Shown piece after piece: positions 1-8,975 of a stretch of DNA of 64,000 nucleotides. Source of the stretch: Kaistella soli (GTDB lineage: Bacteria; Bacteroidota; Bacteroidia; Flavobacteriales; Weeksellaceae). Made by a program: the position numbers and the translations under genes. Location: the NCBI RefSeq assembly GCF_019038595.1, contig NZ_JAHOPF010000006.1, forward strand, positions 87,199-151,198, given 5' to 3'. Under the pieces are notes generated by a model that did no database searches, was not told where the DNA came from, and worked only from the letters and a program-made list of their open reading frames with translations. Each line of letters begins with the position of its first letter. The stretch's first letter is position 1.

Positions 1-872
1 AGTCCGAATTTACGTAAATCTATCGCGTTGAGCTGGCTTAAAATATAGTCGTCATCATCTGTCTTATTCAGCTTTTCAGAACTGAAACCGATGGCCTGTT
101 TATTCAGACGTCTTTCGATGATTTCCTTAATTCCGTCAAAAGCACCGCCAGCAATAAACAGGATATTCTGGGTATTCACCTGAATATATTTCTGATCAGG
201 ATGCTTTCTTCCACCCTGTGGCGGAACGTTCACAATACTTCCTTCTAAAAGCTTCAGCAACCCCTGCTGAACTCCTTCTCCTGAAACATCGCGTGTAAGA
301 CTTGGATTATCGGACTTTCTGGCAATTTTGTCGATTTCATCGATAAAAACAATTCCTTTTTCGGCCTTTTCCACATCGTAATCGGCCACCATCAGAAGGC
401 GGGACAGGATACTTTCCACATCTTCACCCACATAGCCGGCCTCCGTAAGAATGGTAGCATCTACAATACAGAAAGGGATATTCAGTTCTTTCGCGATGGT
501 TTTTGCCAAAAGCGTTTTTCCGGTTCCGGTTTCACCAATCATGATGATGTTGGATTTTTCTATTTCTACTTCCCGGTTTTCATCTTTCGCATGAAGAAGT
601 CTTTTGTAATGATTGTAAACCGCGATGGAAAGCTGTTTTTTTGCCTGATCCTGCCCGATTACGTACTGATCGAGATATTCTTTTATTTCTTTTGGCTTTT
701 TCAGATCATCAACATGTTCTGCCGGTGAAAAACCGTTGTCAGGAACATTTTCCATCACGATAGAATGTGCCTGTTCAATACAGTTTTCGCAGATAAAACC
801 TTCGTTGCCGGAAATAAGCATCTGTACTTCATTTCTTTTTTTTCCGCAGAAGGAACATTGGTTTGGATTCAT
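1..872 (-). CDS. clpX: ATP-dependent Clp protease ATP-binding subunit ClpX (5' part, cut by window edge)
   Basis: AAA+ unfoldase that recognises substrates and feeds them to the ClpP peptidase in the cytoplasm. About 290 N-terminal residues are present; the C-terminus lies outside the window. The start ATG at 872 is followed by the ClpX zinc-binding domain (CSFCGKKR near residue 6 and CENCIEQA near residue 31), then the Walker A loop [12 protein letters not shown], Walker B VFIDEIDK and sensor region [13 protein letters not shown]. The order zinc finger plus AAA+ separates ClpX from HslU and other Clp ATPases. It lies downstream of a HIT gene on the same strand but behind a strong hairpin, so it is probably a separate transcription unit. 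Confidence 0.97.
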   Translation of the reverse strand, partial: MNPNQCSFCGKKRNEVQMLISGNEGFICENCIEQAHSIVMENVPDNGFSPAEHVDDLKKPKEIKEYLDQYVIGQDQAKKQLSIAVYNHYKRLLHAKDENREVEIEKSNIIMIGETGTGKTLLAKTIAKELNIPFCIVDATILTEAGYVGEDVESILSRLLMVADYDVEKAEKGIVFIDEIDKIARKSDNPSLTRDVSGEGVQQGLLKLLEGSIVNVPPQGGRKHPDQKYIQVNTQNILFIAGGAFDGIKEIIERRLNKQAIGFSSEKLNKTDDDDYILSQLNAIDLRKFG

Positions 873-915
873 ATATCTGTAATAAATAATAAATTTCTAA
901 TTAAGAGTATTTTAA

Positions 916-953
916 AAAATTTTGTCAAAGCTTTTCAACTTTGACAAAATTTT
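916..953 (-). terminator. Strong terminator hairpin between the HIT gene and clpX
   Basis: A perfect 15-bp stem (arms 916-930 and 939-953, loop 931-938) begins six bases after the HIT gene stop. Read on the minus strand the 3' arm runs into a T-tract. It should end HIT transcripts before clpX. The arms are symmetrical, so it may work in both directions. Confidence 0.75.
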
Positions 954-958
954 ATTTT

Positions 959-1348
959 TTAAGAATTCATAATGGCAGTCTGGATTTCCCGGTATTCGTC
1001 CTCAGAAAATTTCAGCCGTTCATTTCTGAAATTCATATCTTCCATTTTATTAATGGGAATGAGATGAATATGAGCGTGAGGCACTTCTAAACCCACCACT
1101 GCAACAGCAATTCTCTGGGAAGGATACGTTTTTTTCAGTTTCTGTGCCACGCTTTGGGCAAAACTCCATAAGTTTCTAAAGTCTTCGTTTTCCAAATCGA
1201 AAATGAGATCGGTTTCCTTTTTCGGAATGACCAGTGTGTGACCTTTTACTAATGGCATGGCATCCAAAAAAGCCAAATGCTGATCATCTTCTGCGATCTT
1301 GTAGGATGGTATTTTGCCTTCAATGATCTTGGTAAATATGGAACTCAT
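959..1348 (-). CDS. HIT family protein (histidine-triad nucleotide hydrolase)
   Basis: Small (129 aa) cytoplasmic nucleotide-binding hydrolase of the HIT/HINT superfamily. The catalytic triad HAHIHLIP lies near residue 91, preceded by the usual GHTLVIPKKE segment near residue 36. Family members hydrolyse AMP-linked or dinucleoside polyphosphate substrates; the actual substrate cannot be told from sequence. The ATG at 1348 fits the family N-terminus (SIFTKIIEGKIP). It sits between greA and clpX on the same strand, with its own predicted -7 element upstream. Confidence 0.93.
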   Translation of the reverse strand: MSSIFTKIIEGKIPSYKIAEDDQHLAFLDAMPLVKGHTLVIPKKETDLIFDLENEDFRNLWSFAQSVAQKLKKTYPSQRIAVAVVGLEVPHAHIHLIPINKMEDMNFRNERLKFSEDEYREIQTAIMNS

Positions 1349-1408
1349 GACTTTAGGTTTGAAGTTTTCGCTGATATCAAATGAACTTTGATGTTTTTTT
1401 TAACGAAG

Positions 1409-1416
1409 CAAATTTA
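1409..1416 (-). promoter_or_regulatory. Bacteroidota-type -7 element upstream of the HIT gene
   Basis: Minus-strand TAAATTTG matches TAnnTTTG. It would give a leader of about 55 nt before the ATG at 1348. No clear -33 TTTG was found at the usual spacing, so confidence is modest. Confidence 0.35.
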
Positions 1417-1488
1417 CGGTTTAATTAAAAACTTAGATGTTAAAAAATCTGTAAATCTTTACCGAAAATCAGCAATCAGCAAAACAGA

Positions 1489-1959
1489 CTACAAAGTAAT
1501 CTCCAGCACTTCGAATGAAAGTTGGTTACCGTTCGGCAAAACGATATAGGCAGTTTCACCTACCACTTTTCCTAAAAGTCCTTTTGCAATCGGAGTGTTG
1601 ATGGATATTTTTCCCAATTTTAAATCGCTTTCGTTATCAGGAACCAAAGTGAATTTCTGTTCGCCTTTTGTTGCATTATTTTTCAGTCTGACAGTTGTTA
1701 AAATTGAAACTTTTGATGTATCAAGCTGAGTTTCATCAATTACTTTAGAATTAATGATGATGTCTTTCAGTTTTGATATTTTCATTTCCAGCATTCCCTG
1801 CGCTTCTTTCGCAGCATCATATTCTGCGTTTTCGGAAAGGTCGCCTTTATCTCTTGCTTCAGCAATCTGCTGGGTAATTTTCGGTCTTTCGATGGTTTCC
1901 AGTTGTTCCAGTTCAACTTTCATTTTATCCAAACCATCTTTGGTAACATAACTTGCCAT
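1489..1959 (-). CDS. greA: Transcription elongation factor GreA
   Basis: Stimulates transcript cleavage by stalled RNA polymerase, rescuing backtracked complexes. The 156-aa protein has the N-terminal coiled coil with the acidic tip (RDKGDLSENAEYDAAKEAQ, about residues 36-54) and the C-terminal FKBP-like domain ending with SINTPIAKGLLGK and VLEITL. Length and domain order are those of GreA rather than GreB. The start ATG at 1959 is supported by a -7 element at 2038-2045. It is transcribed towards the HIT gene and clpX. Confidence 0.96.
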   Translation of the reverse strand: MASYVTKDGLDKMKVELEQLETIERPKITQQIAEARDKGDLSENAEYDAAKEAQGMLEMKISKLKDIIINSKVIDETQLDTSKVSILTTVRLKNNATKGEQKFTLVPDNESDLKLGKISINTPIAKGLLGKVVGETAYIVLPNGNQLSFEVLEITL

Positions 1960-2037
1960 AATTTCTTTTAATTTGCGTTAGTATAAAAAAATAATCCGAC
2001 ATTTGCCGGACAATGATTTCTGTTTGTATTCGTTTTA

Positions 2038-2045
2038 CAAATATA
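2038..2045 (-). promoter_or_regulatory. -7 element of the greA promoter
   Basis: Minus-strand TATATTTG matches TAnnTTTG. The implied start site near 2032 gives a leader of about 75 nt for greA. It lies in the divergent spacer with the lipoprotein gene at 2062. Confidence 0.45.
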
Positions 2046-2061
2046 TAAATTTTATTTTTAA

Positions 2062-2511
2062 ATGAAAAGAAAGATCTCAATAATATTTTCCTCAATCCTG
2101 CTCATTTTCAGCGCGTTAAATATAAGCTCGTGCCAAACCCGCGAAGAAACGGTAAGCTGTTTTCCGAACGTTCCTATTAATGTCGTTTTAAATCTGAATC
2201 TTCCTGCTTATTACAATCTCCAGAACGTTAACGGGTGGATTTATGTTAACCAACAGGATGCCGGAACCCGCGGATTAATTGTAGTAAGAACGACCAACGG
2301 ATTTAAAGTCTACGACCGCAACGCACCTCATATCTGTCCCGACACAAACACCACTTTAAGTGTTGAAAACAACATTAAAATCGTGTGTCCCAAAGACGGC
2401 GCGGAATGGATTCTGATCACCGGTGAACCAACCAAAGTTGCCCAGATTCCGCCTAAAACTTACCGTTATAATTACGATTCAAGCACTGGAACGCTTTCCA
2501 TATTTGAATAA
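2062..2511 (+). CDS. Putative lipoprotein with a degenerate Rieske-like fold
   Basis: 149 aa with a lipoprotein signal peptide (hydrophobic segment, lipobox ISSC at about residue 24), so it is likely lipid-anchored and exported. The C-terminal half (YDRNAPHICPD, then IVCPKDGAEW and an ITGEP turn) resembles the cluster-binding region of small Bacteroidota Rieske proteins. In those, two Cys-x-His type boxes bind a [2Fe-2S] cluster. Here most ligands are missing: one Cys and no proper His per box. It is probably a Rieske fold without a cluster. Function unknown. It is separated from dtd by 42 bases on the same strand. Confidence 0.6.
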   Translation: MKRKISIIFSSILLIFSALNISSCQTREETVSCFPNVPINVVLNLNLPAYYNLQNVNGWIYVNQQDAGTRGLIVVRTTNGFKVYDRNAPHICPDTNTTLSVENNIKIVCPKDGAEWILITGEPTKVAQIPPKTYRYNYDSSTGTLSIFE

Positions 2512-2553
2512 TTTTCTGCTGATTATTAAAAAACTAAAATTTATTAAATCTTT

Positions 2554-3003
2554 ATGAAAGCTGTCATACAAAGAGTTTCCCACGCTGATGTAAAAGTGGA
2601 AGGCAAAACGGAAGGCGAAATTTCAAACGGCCTGCTGCTTTTAATCGGTATCGACGAAGAAGATGAGACCGCCGATGCTGACTGGCTTGTTCAGAAGATT
2701 CTGAATCTGCGAATTTTTGGCGATGAGGAAGGAAAGCTCAATCTTTCTATACTGGATATTTCGGGTGAAATTCTCTGCATCAGCCAGTTCACCTTAATTG
2801 CCGATTACAAAAAGGGAAACCGTCCTTCTTTCATTAAAGCTGCAAAACCCGATAAAGCGGTTCCCTTATTCGAATATTTCAAAACAGCTGTTTCCAAATC
2901 AGGTCTGAAAACCGAGTCCGGTATTTTCGGTGCGGACATGAAGGTTTCTCTGCTGAACGACGGTCCGGTAACGATTGTGATGGATTCGAAAACAAAAATG
3001 TAA
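2554..3003 (+). CDS. dtd: D-aminoacyl-tRNA deacylase
   Basis: Removes D-amino acids (and misacylated glycine) from tRNA in the cytoplasm, proofreading charging. The 149-aa length is exactly family-like. Visible motifs are the N-terminal MKAVIQRVSHADV, the SQFTL motif near residue 77 and the GPVTIVMDS motif near residue 136 carrying the cross-subunit Gly-cisPro pair. It follows the Rieske-like lipoprotein gene and could be co-transcribed with it. Confidence 0.96.
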   Translation: MKAVIQRVSHADVKVEGKTEGEISNGLLLLIGIDEEDETADADWLVQKILNLRIFGDEEGKLNLSILDISGEILCISQFTLIADYKKGNRPSFIKAAKPDKAVPLFEYFKTAVSKSGLKTESGIFGADMKVSLLNDGPVTIVMDSKTKM

Positions 3004-3109
3004 ACATATATTTTTCTCCCTTCTCTTTTTTTTAATTTTCTTTCCGCGCAGAAAAAGCATTAAGTTTTTAAATTTTTATATAAATTTGAATAATACGACT
3101 GTATTATTT

Positions 3110-3616
3110 ATGAAAAACTCCATACTTATTATTTCAGCGATCCTGCTTTCTTCCTGTTCAAAACATGATAACCAATCTGTCCGCACAAAATCGGACAGTA
3201 CCAAAATTATCGAGTCCATTAATGTCGCAAGAACTAAGATGAATGACAGCATCCGGCTGAAAAATAACCGGAATATTTTCAGAGATCTTAGCGGAAATCA
3301 TCAGCTGACATTTACCTCCGACGAAAACGGCTCTATCAAAGGAAATGTAAAATTTGAAAATACAGGAAGAGATTCTTACACCATTTCCGGAAAAGGGAAA
3401 TCAGGAAAAAATACGCTGAGCATCGAAGGTAATATTCAGCGCGTTTCGGAAAAACATTTGAATTTCGAAGGTAAAATCGTGCAGAATATTAACGGAAACA
3501 CCTTTACAAGAACTAAAAAGACCACTTTTCTGGATGAAGGTAAAGGGAAATTCTGGCGCCTGCAGGACAAAATAAACGGCTCCGGATTTGTAGATTATAT
3601 TGACATCTGGTTTTAG
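3110..3616 (+). CDS. Hypothetical lipoprotein
   Basis: 168 aa from the ATG at 3110. An upstream TTG at 3086 would add eight residues and spoil the signal peptide. The N-terminus has a short signal sequence with lipobox LLSSC (Cys at about residue 16). The mature part is polar, lysine- and glycine-rich, with repeated beta-type stretches around GKGKSGKNTLSIEGN. No family recognised. It lies 29 bases before an alpha/beta-hydrolase gene on the same strand. Confidence 0.6.
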   Translation: MKNSILIISAILLSSCSKHDNQSVRTKSDSTKIIESINVARTKMNDSIRLKNNRNIFRDLSGNHQLTFTSDENGSIKGNVKFENTGRDSYTISGKGKSGKNTLSIEGNIQRVSEKHLNFEGKIVQNINGNTFTRTKKTTFLDEGKGKFWRLQDKINGSGFVDYIDIWF

Positions 3617-3645
3617 GCCAAGGTTAACATTGAAAATTAAAACTT

Positions 3646-4428
3646 ATGCTGAATTACGAAACGTCCGGAAAAGGGAAAGAAAATCTTGTATTGCTTCACG
3701 GTTTTATGGAAAATCTGATGATTTGGGAAGATCTGGAAAAGCATCTTTCCCCGGATTTCACTTTAATTAAAATCGATTTACCCGGACACGGTCTTTCGAA
3801 AATTTATAGCGAAACCCACACCATGGAACTGATAGCAGAAGAAGTAAAAAAGGTGACAGATAAACTGAAACTCGGAAAATTCCACCTGCTCGGTCATTCG
3901 ATGGGAGGCTATGCATCACTGGCTTTTGCTGAGAAATTTCCGGAAGTGCTTAAAAGCCTTACGCTGTTTTTTTCGTCTTACTTTGCTGATGACGAAGAGA
4001 AAAAAGAGCAGCGCAGAAAAAGTTTCAGAATCATTAGAGAAGCTTATCCCAATTATGTAAAGGCGGGAATTCCGAATCTGTTTAATGAAAATGAAAAAGA
4101 TATTCTGGAAGGAAAAATAGAACTGGCCAAAGAAATTGCACTTTCCACAAAAACCGAAGGAGTTTTGGCGGCAGTAAAAGGAATGATTGAAAGAACCGAT
4201 AAAATGTCGCTGATGAAAAATTTTGAAGGTAAAATTGTAGTGATTGCGGGAAAACATGATAATGCGGTGAAAACAGATATCATGATAAAAAACCTTCCCG
4301 ACAGAACCAATATCAAATCTTATCTTTTAGATTGCGGACATAACGGACACTGGGAAAAGCCTGAGGTATGCGCAGCAATTATCAACACCGAATTATTGCA
4401 CAACCTGCCGAAAAATCTAGTATTTTAA
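3646..4428 (+). CDS. Alpha/beta fold hydrolase
   Basis: Soluble 260-aa hydrolase of the alpha/beta superfamily. The oxyanion HGF motif (VLLHGFMENLMIWE) is near residue 18. The nucleophile elbow GHSMGG, with the serine at about residue 86, is followed by an acidic loop GKHDN near residue 203 and the catalytic histidine in CGHNGHWEKPE near residue 232. All triad positions are present. Homologues include esterases and 2-hydroxymuconate-type hydrolases; the substrate cannot be predicted. The preceding gene encodes a lipoprotein. Confidence 0.85.
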   Translation: MLNYETSGKGKENLVLLHGFMENLMIWEDLEKHLSPDFTLIKIDLPGHGLSKIYSETHTMELIAEEVKKVTDKLKLGKFHLLGHSMGGYASLAFAEKFPEVLKSLTLFFSSYFADDEEKKEQRRKSFRIIREAYPNYVKAGIPNLFNENEKDILEGKIELAKEIALSTKTEGVLAAVKGMIERTDKMSLMKNFEGKIVVIAGKHDNAVKTDIMIKNLPDRTNIKSYLLDCGHNGHWEKPEVCAAIINTELLHNLPKNLVF

Positions 4429-4507
4429 AAGAACACTTCAATCCATAAAATAGAATAGCAAGTAGCAATTTGAATTCGCCAAAGGCAAATTCCAACAATA
4501 AAAGACC

Positions 4508-4873
4508 ATGGAAATATTATCAAAAATCTTAATCGGACTTCTCGCTGCCGAACATCTTTACATTCTGTATATGGAAATGTTTGCCTGGGAAACTTTGGGC
4601 AGAAAAACGTTCAAAGGCTCGCTGAAAGACGAACTTTTCAAACCAACAAAAGGCCTTGCCGCAAACCAGGGTTTATATAACGGTTTTTTATCGGCCGGAC
4701 TCATTTGGTCTTTCCTGATCTCAGATGAAATCTGGTCAAAAAACGTGGCCCTTTTCTTTCTCGGGTGCGTCATTGTCGCCGGGATTTACGGAGCGTTTTC
4801 AGCATCGAAAAAAATATTTTTTGTCCAGGCTTTGCCGGCGATTCTGGCCCTGATAGTTTTGCTGCTGAAATAA
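4508..4873 (+). CDS. DUF1304 family membrane protein
   Basis: 121 aa, almost entirely hydrophobic, with four predicted membrane segments. The family pattern AAEHLYILYMEMFAW near residue 14 and the NQGLYNGFLSAGL segment near residue 58 are typical of DUF1304 proteins. Their function is not known. The gene is monocistronic-looking, with a hairpin at 4931-4958. Confidence 0.85.
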   Translation: MEILSKILIGLLAAEHLYILYMEMFAWETLGRKTFKGSLKDELFKPTKGLAANQGLYNGFLSAGLIWSFLISDEIWSKNVALFFLGCVIVAGIYGAFSASKKIFFVQALPAILALIVLLLK

Positions 4874-4930
4874 GGTATAGAAAACAATTATTTAATTCTT
4901 TAAATAATAATTTGAAAACAACCATAAAAA

Positions 4931-4958
4931 AAAGACCGCCAGTTTCCTGACGGTCTTT
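4931..4958. terminator. Bidirectional terminator between convergent genes
   Basis: Inverted repeat AAAGACCG...CGGTCTTT with an inner CAG/CTG pair and loop TTTC, flanked by an A-tract on the left and T-rich sequence on the right. It sits between the DUF1304 gene (+) and the T9SS protein gene (-). Confidence 0.75.
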
Positions 4959-4983
4959 AATTATAAACAAGAACTTTCTGTTT

Positions 4984-6573
4984 TTATTCTTTAATTACTT
5001 TGAAAGTTTTTTCAGAGTTAGAAGCTTTAACAGTAACCACATAAACACCTGATTTCAAATCATTAACATTGATGTTTTTCACATCTTTGGAAACTTCTTT
5101 CACTAATTTTCCGTCTACGGAATAGAATGAAACTGAAGTAATCTTAGCATCTGCTGATGCAATGTTCAGTACATCTTTTACCGGGTTAGGATAAACTGAT
5201 AATTGAGATTTGGCATTATCTGAAACAGCCAGTTGCGGTGCAATAACTTTAATCGTATAATCTTCCGCCTGTCCATAACCGGTAGTTAAACCAGCAGCAA
5301 GTGTTCCCTGTGAGTAACAAGGGTTTGGATATGCTGTACTGCTGTAATTTTTCTTTATTCTCATTCTTGTATTCCCTAAAAGTGCATCTGCAGGTACGGC
5401 AATATTTCCAACTGCTGTTTTACCGTCTACTCCCGTAGAATTTGCAATGGTAAGTGCAGTAGTACCGAAATAAGTTTCGCCGGCATCTAAGAAATCACCA
5501 TCCTGATTCCAGTCAATAAATACAATAAATCTATTGGTGAAACTTCCTCCAGTGTAACCTTGAAGGGTTAGCGGATAAGTTTTACCCTGCTCCAGTGTAG
5601 CAACTTTATCAACAAAGGATTCGTGAGGCGGAGTTGTAGTTGCAGCTGAAGACGTATTTGTCATATCAGAAATCTGAACAGAAGTCAGTGGTTCAACCCC
5701 GTTAGAAAACACTAAGTTTCCTGAGCAATACGGCGCAAAAGGATTTACAGCAGTAGTAAAACTTGATTCCCCACAGGCTGTAGCAGAGCCGGCATCATTT
5801 ACAGCTACAACTTTCCAGTAATATTGTGTACTGTAAGCTAAGTTTGCCAATGCAGCAGAAGTAACATTAGGTGCAAAAGTGTTAAGTTTAGTTGTAGGAT
5901 TAGGAGTTGTTCCGTAATATACTTCGTAATACTTTACAGCACCTCCGGTAGAAGGGGCGGCCCAAGTGAGTGTTGCTGATGTATAAGATACTCCGGTAGC
6001 GCCGTTCGCTGGAGAAGACAGAGTTGCACATCCCGGAACTGCTAAACCTACAGGCGCAGTATCACTAACGATATCATCAAAAAGAAGTCTGAACATATCA
6101 GCAGAAGTGGCATGAAAACCTACATATACAGTTTGTCCAACGTACGCACTTAAATCCAGCACTTTATATGACCAGGTACTTGGAGCCGGTGCTGATGGCG
6201 TAACAACAGTAGCTGTGGCAAAGGCCGGTGCTGTATTTGCAGTTGCAATTCTAACGTCATAACTTTCAACAAACAATGGATCCTGATTTTTAACAAAATA
6301 GGTCAGTCTGTCGTTTACACCGGCAGTTACGGTAATAGCGGGAGTAACAAGATAATCGTCATGCGCAGTGGCATCATAATTAATTTGAGCTGCGTTCGGC
6401 TGGGAGAAAGCTGAGCCTGGGGCACCCGGACCAAAAATAAATGTGCTGGTACCTCCTCCATTGAGAACTGTCCAACCTGCCGGCGTGGTAGTGCCGGAAT
6501 CGAAATTCTGAGAAAATTGTGCACTTGCAATAAAAGGTAATGCAAGCAACACCGAAAATAGTGTTTTTTTCAT
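4984..6573 (-). CDS. Secreted multidomain protein with T9SS type A sorting domain
   Basis: 529 aa, exported through Sec and then the type IX system. Order: signal peptide (LLALPFIASAQF); a choice-of-anchor J/cleaved-adhesin-type jelly-roll domain (about residues 20-170, QNFDSGTTTPAGWTV); a fibronectin type III domain (about 180-275, ATLTWAAPSTGG); a GEVED domain (about 315-440, FIDWNQDGDFLDAGETY and GQAEDYTIKV); and the sorting domain (about 455-529, LSVYPNPVKDVLNI to GVYVVTVKA). It is probably a surface adhesin or carbohydrate-binding protein. The catalytic module, if any, is not visible. Start ATG at 6573 is backed by a -7 element at 6607-6614. Confidence 0.88.
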   Translation of the reverse strand: MKKTLFSVLLALPFIASAQFSQNFDSGTTTPAGWTVLNGGGTSTFIFGPGAPGSAFSQPNAAQINYDATAHDDYLVTPAITVTAGVNDRLTYFVKNQDPLFVESYDVRIATANTAPAFATATVVTPSAPAPSTWSYKVLDLSAYVGQTVYVGFHATSADMFRLLFDDIVSDTAPVGLAVPGCATLSSPANGATGVSYTSATLTWAAPSTGGAVKYYEVYYGTTPNPTTKLNTFAPNVTSAALANLAYSTQYYWKVVAVNDAGSATACGESSFTTAVNPFAPYCSGNLVFSNGVEPLTSVQISDMTNTSSAATTTPPHESFVDKVATLEQGKTYPLTLQGYTGGSFTNRFIVFIDWNQDGDFLDAGETYFGTTALTIANSTGVDGKTAVGNIAVPADALLGNTRMRIKKNYSSTAYPNPCYSQGTLAAGLTTGYGQAEDYTIKVIAPQLAVSDNAKSQLSVYPNPVKDVLNIASADAKITSVSFYSVDGKLVKEVSKDVKNINVNDLKSGVYVVTVKASNSEKTFKVIKE

Positions 6574-6606
6574 AGTAAAAAATTAAAATTTGTATGAGTT
6601 AGTTCA

Positions 6607-6614
6607 CAAATATA
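6607..6614 (-). promoter_or_regulatory. -7 element upstream of the T9SS protein gene
   Basis: Minus-strand TATATTTG matches TAnnTTTG and lies 33 bases upstream of the ATG at 6573. Confidence 0.45.
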
Positions 6615-6693
6615 GAAATATTTAAACAAAAACCCAATTTGTTACAAATTAATTAATCAACTACGCTAAAACACAACATATCGATAATTGATA

Positions 6694-7701
6694 TTAAAAA
6701 TCTTCCGCTTCTATTTTTTCTTTGAAATCCTCAATCGTCGCTTCAATACTTTTCATGTATTTTCCTCCTGCAGCGTTGATGTGACCGCCACCGTTAAAGT
6801 ACTTTCTTGAAAACTGGTTCACATCGACATCTTCCTTGGAACGGAAAGATATTTTAATGAAATCTTCATACAAATCTTCCATAAAAAACGCGGAAACCTG
6901 AGTTCCCATAATACTTAAGCCATAATTTACAAATCCTTCCGTATCACCTTTCTGAAAACCGAATTCTTTCAGCTCATCCCGTTTTAACCAGAGAATGGCG
7001 ACTTTTCCATCTTTCACAACTTCTATTCTTCCTAAAATCAAAGCAAGAAGATGAAGTCGCGAAACAGTATTCGTATCCCAGGTATTGGACGTGATCATCG
7101 CGGGATCGGCACCTTTCTCAATCAGGTCAGCGATGATTCTGTGGGTAGTCGCACTGGTAGATCTGAAACGGAAACCGCCGGTATCAGTCATAATGCCGGT
7201 ATAAAGACATTCTGCGATTTCGAGGTTTACCTTATCTTCATCATTCAGTTCCTGGATAAAATGATAAATCATCTGGGAAGTTGCAGGAATGGTGACATCA
7301 GAATACACATAATCAAACTTATCGGGCTGCTGATGGTGATCGATCAATATTTTTTTTGCTCTGGCTTTTTCAATCCACGGTGCTACCAAATTGCCGCTTC
7401 TGTGCGATGCATTGAAATCGAGAATGAAAATAACATCGGCATTATAAATAGCTTCACCCGCCTGCTTTCTCTTATAATCGGCAATGATTATCTTTTTTGA
7501 TTCCGGCATCCATTTGAGAAATTTCGGAAAATCGTTCGGAACAATTACATCAGCCTCCAACCCTTTCTGCTTCAGAAAATGTTTCAGTCCTAAACTTGAA
7601 CCTATTGCGTCCCCGTCGGGGTTATAGTGGGTAATGATGACGATTTTATTTTGGGGAATCAGGAGTTTTTGAATCTCTGAAATTTCTGATGCAGTAAACA
7701 T
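6694..7701 (-). CDS. nrnA: DHH-family bifunctional oligoribonuclease/PAP phosphatase (NrnA-like)
   Basis: 335-aa DHH/DHHA1 phosphoesterase that in homologues degrades nano-RNAs and dephosphorylates 3'-phosphoadenosine 5'-phosphate in the cytoplasm. Metal ligands are visible in NPDGDAIGSSLG (near residue 28), FILDFNASHR (near 91) and the DHH box LIDHHQQPD (near 118). The DHHA1 substrate loop FNGGGHINAAGG is near residue 303. Length and domain order match NrnA; GdpP has extra N-terminal domains and RecJ is longer. Confidence 0.92.
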   Translation of the reverse strand: MFTASEISEIQKLLIPQNKIVIITHYNPDGDAIGSSLGLKHFLKQKGLEADVIVPNDFPKFLKWMPESKKIIIADYKRKQAGEAIYNADVIFILDFNASHRSGNLVAPWIEKARAKKILIDHHQQPDKFDYVYSDVTIPATSQMIYHFIQELNDEDKVNLEIAECLYTGIMTDTGGFRFRSTSATTHRIIADLIEKGADPAMITSNTWDTNTVSRLHLLALILGRIEVVKDGKVAILWLKRDELKEFGFQKGDTEGFVNYGLSIMGTQVSAFFMEDLYEDFIKISFRSKEDVDVNQFSRKYFNGGGHINAAGGKYMKSIEATIEDFKEKIEAEDF

Positions 7702-7724
7702 GTTTCTTATAATATTTTGAATGG

Positions 7725-7732
7725 CAAATATA
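7725..7732 (-). promoter_or_regulatory. -7 element of the nrnA promoter
   Basis: Minus-strand TATATTTG matches TAnnTTTG, 24 bases upstream of the nrnA ATG. Confidence 0.45.
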
Positions 7733-7830
7733 TGTTTTTTTGTTCTTAGAGACCGAAACCCACTTTCTTTAAAACAGAAACTGTGGGCAAAAACCGGCGG
7801 TGTTATTTTTTAATAATATTTGTAATAATA

Positions 7831-7861
7831 TTTGCAGAAAATAAAAAGTTTCCTATCTTTG
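7831..7861 (+). promoter_or_regulatory. Bacteroidota promoter of rpmH
   Basis: TTTG at 7831-7834 (-33), a 19-bp spacer, then TATCTTTG at 7854-7861 (-7), a full match to the Bacteroidota sigma factor consensus. Transcription should start near 7867, giving an rpmH leader of about 40 nt. Confidence 0.75.
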
Positions 7862-7905
7862 CAGTCTGAAAAATAAGATATAGTTTTTACTAAAAAATAT
7901 AAGCA

Positions 7906-8064
7906 ATGAGCAAGAGAACATTCCAACCGTCAGAGAGAAAAAAAAGAAACAAACATGGTTTCAGAGAAAGAATGTCAACCCCAAACGGCAGAAGAGTTTT
8001 GGCGGCTAGAAGAGCGAAAGGCAGAAAGAGTTTAAGTATTAGCTCGGCAAGAGCTAAGAGATAA
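7906..8064 (+). CDS. rpmH: 50S ribosomal protein L34
   Basis: Short (52 aa), very basic ribosomal protein. The sequence [19 protein letters not shown], then [19 protein letters not shown] and the C-terminal SARAKR, is the classical L34 pattern across its full length. It binds 23S rRNA in the large subunit. A consensus promoter lies upstream and a rho-independent hairpin downstream. The usual neighbour rnpA is not adjacent here: the next gene encodes an FtsE-type ATPase. Confidence 0.97.
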   Translation: MSKRTFQPSERKKRNKHGFRERMSTPNGRRVLAARRAKGRKSLSISSARAKR

Positions 8065-8088
8065 TCTCAGAAATTATCATATACAAAT

Positions 8089-8120
8089 ATGCTTGAAAAT
8101 TAGATTTTCAGGCATTTTTT
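8089..8120 (+). terminator. rpmH terminator
   Basis: 12-bp stem (8089-8100 with 8104-8115, one G-U pair, loop TAG) followed by a run of six T. A typical intrinsic terminator 25 bases after the rpmH stop. Confidence 0.85.
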
Positions 8121-8165
8121 GTTGTTAAAATTTGCCAAAATTTAGCTAAAAAAGAAAGTTTTCTT

Positions 8166-8173
8166 TACTTTTG
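8166..8173 (+). promoter_or_regulatory. -7 element upstream of the FtsE-like gene
   Basis: TACTTTTG matches TAnnTTTG. A start near 8179 leaves a leader of about 60 nt to the ATG at 8242. This also argues against the TTG at 8176 as the translation start. Confidence 0.45.
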
Positions 8174-8241
8174 GCTTGATAACAAATTCCATTCTTACTG
8201 TTTCGGTTTTTATCGCAATATTTATTAACAATCATACCAAT

Positions 8242-8952
8242 ATGCCACATTCATCACACGAAGGCCAGGATGTAATCCATCTGAAAAACGCCAAAATTGC
8301 TCAGAAAAATTTCACTGTGCTTAATGATGTAAATCTCCATATTAAAAAGGGGCGGTTCTGCTACCTCATCGGAAAAACAGGTTCCGGAAAAAGTTCTTTA
8401 TTAAAGACACTTTACGGACACATCCCACTTTCAGCCGGCCAGGGAAATGTTGCCGGATTTGATCTGGAAAAACTCCGCACTTCTGATGTACCGAATCTGA
8501 GAAGAAAACTGGGAATTGTTTTCCAGGACTTTCAGCTGCTCACCGACAGAACCGTGGAGAAAAACCTGCGTTTCGTTTTAGAAGCTACCGGCTGGAATGA
8601 CAAAATTAAGATCGACGACCGCATCAACGAGGTTTTGGGCAGTGTAGGCATGAAATCGAAAAAACACAAAATGCCTCACGAACTTTCCGGTGGTGAGCAG
8701 CAGCGTATCGCCATCGCCAGAGCACTTTTAAACCATCCAGAACTTATCTTAGCCGATGAGCCGACCGGGAACCTGGATCCGGAAACTTCGAATGAAATTA
8801 TGACGTTGCTGAAGCAGGTCGCTTTTGAAAATAATTCTGCTGTAGTGATGGCCACTCACGATTATCACATGATTCAGAATTTCCCCGGTGAAGCCATCCG
8901 CTGCGAAGACGGAAAAGTAACAGTTCTGAATACTGCGGAGCTTTTCGAATAA
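8242..8952 (+). CDS. FtsE-type ABC transporter ATP-binding protein
   Basis: 236-aa ATPase with Walker [13 protein letters not shown] (near residue 43), the Q-loop [10 protein letters not shown], the signature LSGGEQQR (near residue 150), Walker B LILADEPT and the H-loop ATHDYH. The segment [20 protein letters not shown] is characteristic of FtsE, which with FtsX controls septal peptidoglycan hydrolases. No ftsX is adjacent, so the partner must be elsewhere or the protein serves another ABC system. Start taken at ATG 8242 because a -7 element overlaps the upstream TTG. Confidence 0.85.
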   Translation: MPHSSHEGQDVIHLKNAKIAQKNFTVLNDVNLHIKKGRFCYLIGKTGSGKSSLLKTLYGHIPLSAGQGNVAGFDLEKLRTSDVPNLRRKLGIVFQDFQLLTDRTVEKNLRFVLEATGWNDKIKIDDRINEVLGSVGMKSKKHKMPHELSGGEQQRIAIARALLNHPELILADEPTGNLDPETSNEIMTLLKQVAFENNSAVVMATHDYHMIQNFPGEAIRCEDGKVTVLNTAELFE

Positions 8953-8975
8953 ACCACATGTAACATTTAAACATA

